A stretch of DNA of 21,844 nucleotides from JBMDXB01 sp048594975 (lineage in GTDB: Bacteria > Acidobacteriota > Vicinamibacteria > Vicinamibacterales > 2-12-FULL-66-21): NCBI GenBank assembly GCA_048594975.1, contig JBMDXQ010000159.1, forward strand, positions 1-21,844, read 5' to 3'. Below the pieces are notes generated by a model. It was not told the origin of the DNA and made no database searches. It was given only the letters and a program-made list of their open reading frames with translations. This document shows positions 21,689-21,844 of the stretch, piece by piece. Every line of letters begins with the position of its first letter. The stretch's first letter is position 1. The position numbers were made by a program, and so were the translations under genes.

Positions 21689-21844
21689 ATGGTCCAGCTC
21701 ATGCTGACGCTGGTGGCCGGGCTGTCGCAGCAGCCTGGGTCCGACATCGATCGCAGCGCCGAGGCGCGGTTCGCCGGGCTCGCCCTCGCCTGCGTCCACC
21801 AGCAATACCCGAACAAGATCGCGCACGTGCTGAACGGCGACGAC
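21689..21844 (+). CDS. DUF2891-family protein (N-terminal part, cut by window edge)
   Basis: Fifty-two codons are visible before the right edge. After a short hydrophobic start (MVQLMLTLVAGLSQQ), which may be a weak signal peptide, comes FAGLALACVHQQYPNKIAHV and then LNGDD, the characteristic opening of DUF2891 proteins, whose biochemical function is unknown. The ATG at 21689 has the purine-rich GAAGGGTGAGG just upstream; an in-frame ATG at 21701 is an alternative start. The gene lies 219 nt after the receptor's terminator and directly follows the toxin relic, so it is probably a separate transcription unit. Confidence 0.72.
   Translation, partial: MVQLMLTLVAGLSQQPGSDIDRSAEARFAGLALACVHQQYPNKIAHVLNGDD

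Noticed and set aside
1..21844. tRNA, rRNA, CRISPR array, riboswitch or intact insertion sequence
   Set aside because: Looked for on both strands; no cloverleaf, regular repeat-spacer array, or complete transposase with terminal repeats was seen by eye. A covariance-model scan would be decisive.

Overview
The window is GC-rich, gene-dense bacterial DNA, most probably from an Acidobacteriota genome of the Vicinamibacteria type. The main evidence is a run of five very large 'orphan' MacB/FtsX-type permeases, four of which sit directly behind a small PadR repressor gene. This PadR plus ADOP pairing (acidobacterial duplicated orphan permease) is characteristic of that phylum. A 1185-residue Oar-like TonB-dependent receptor with an N-terminal carboxypeptidase-regulatory-like domain fits the same origin.

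Layout. 1-970, minus strand: padR-1 and the N-terminal 193 codons of permease 1, which runs off the left edge. 971-1860: scar region with a 36-bp tandem repeat and a frameshifted relic of an IS21-type transposase. 1882-2576: a Phd/VapC toxin-antitoxin pair with a palindromic operator over the antitoxin start. 2577-3181: no convincing gene. 3182-6230, plus strand: operator, padR-2, permease 2. 6318-7007, minus strand: a protein of unknown family broken by two compensating frameshifts. 7275-10378, minus strand: permease 3, padR-3 and their promoter. 10760-16469, plus strand: operator, a frameshifted padR-4, and permeases 4 and 5 in tandem. 16470-17700: decayed DNA with a tyrosine-recombinase tail and a TPR-protein relic. 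17717-21463: promoter, TonB-dependent receptor and a strong hairpin terminator. 21496-21680: a frameshifted relic of the toxin gene at 2133. 21689 to the right edge: the start of a DUF2891 protein.

How the genes work together. Each padR-permease pair is tightly coupled (1-nt overlap to 4-nt gap). All four padR genes carry the same promoter plan: a perfect TTGACA -35 box, exactly 17 nt, then a weak -10. An inverted repeat private to each pair lies across it, with one arm starting 2-3 nt after the -35 box. Three of the four mRNAs would start at or a few nt before the start codon. This looks like a set of insulated self-repressed cassettes. No ABC ATPase is encoded in the window, so the permeases either borrow one from elsewhere or do not act as ATP-driven transporters. 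The spaces between cassettes are full of relics (transposase, integrase, toxin, TPR and unknown gene), which marks this as a region of turnover.
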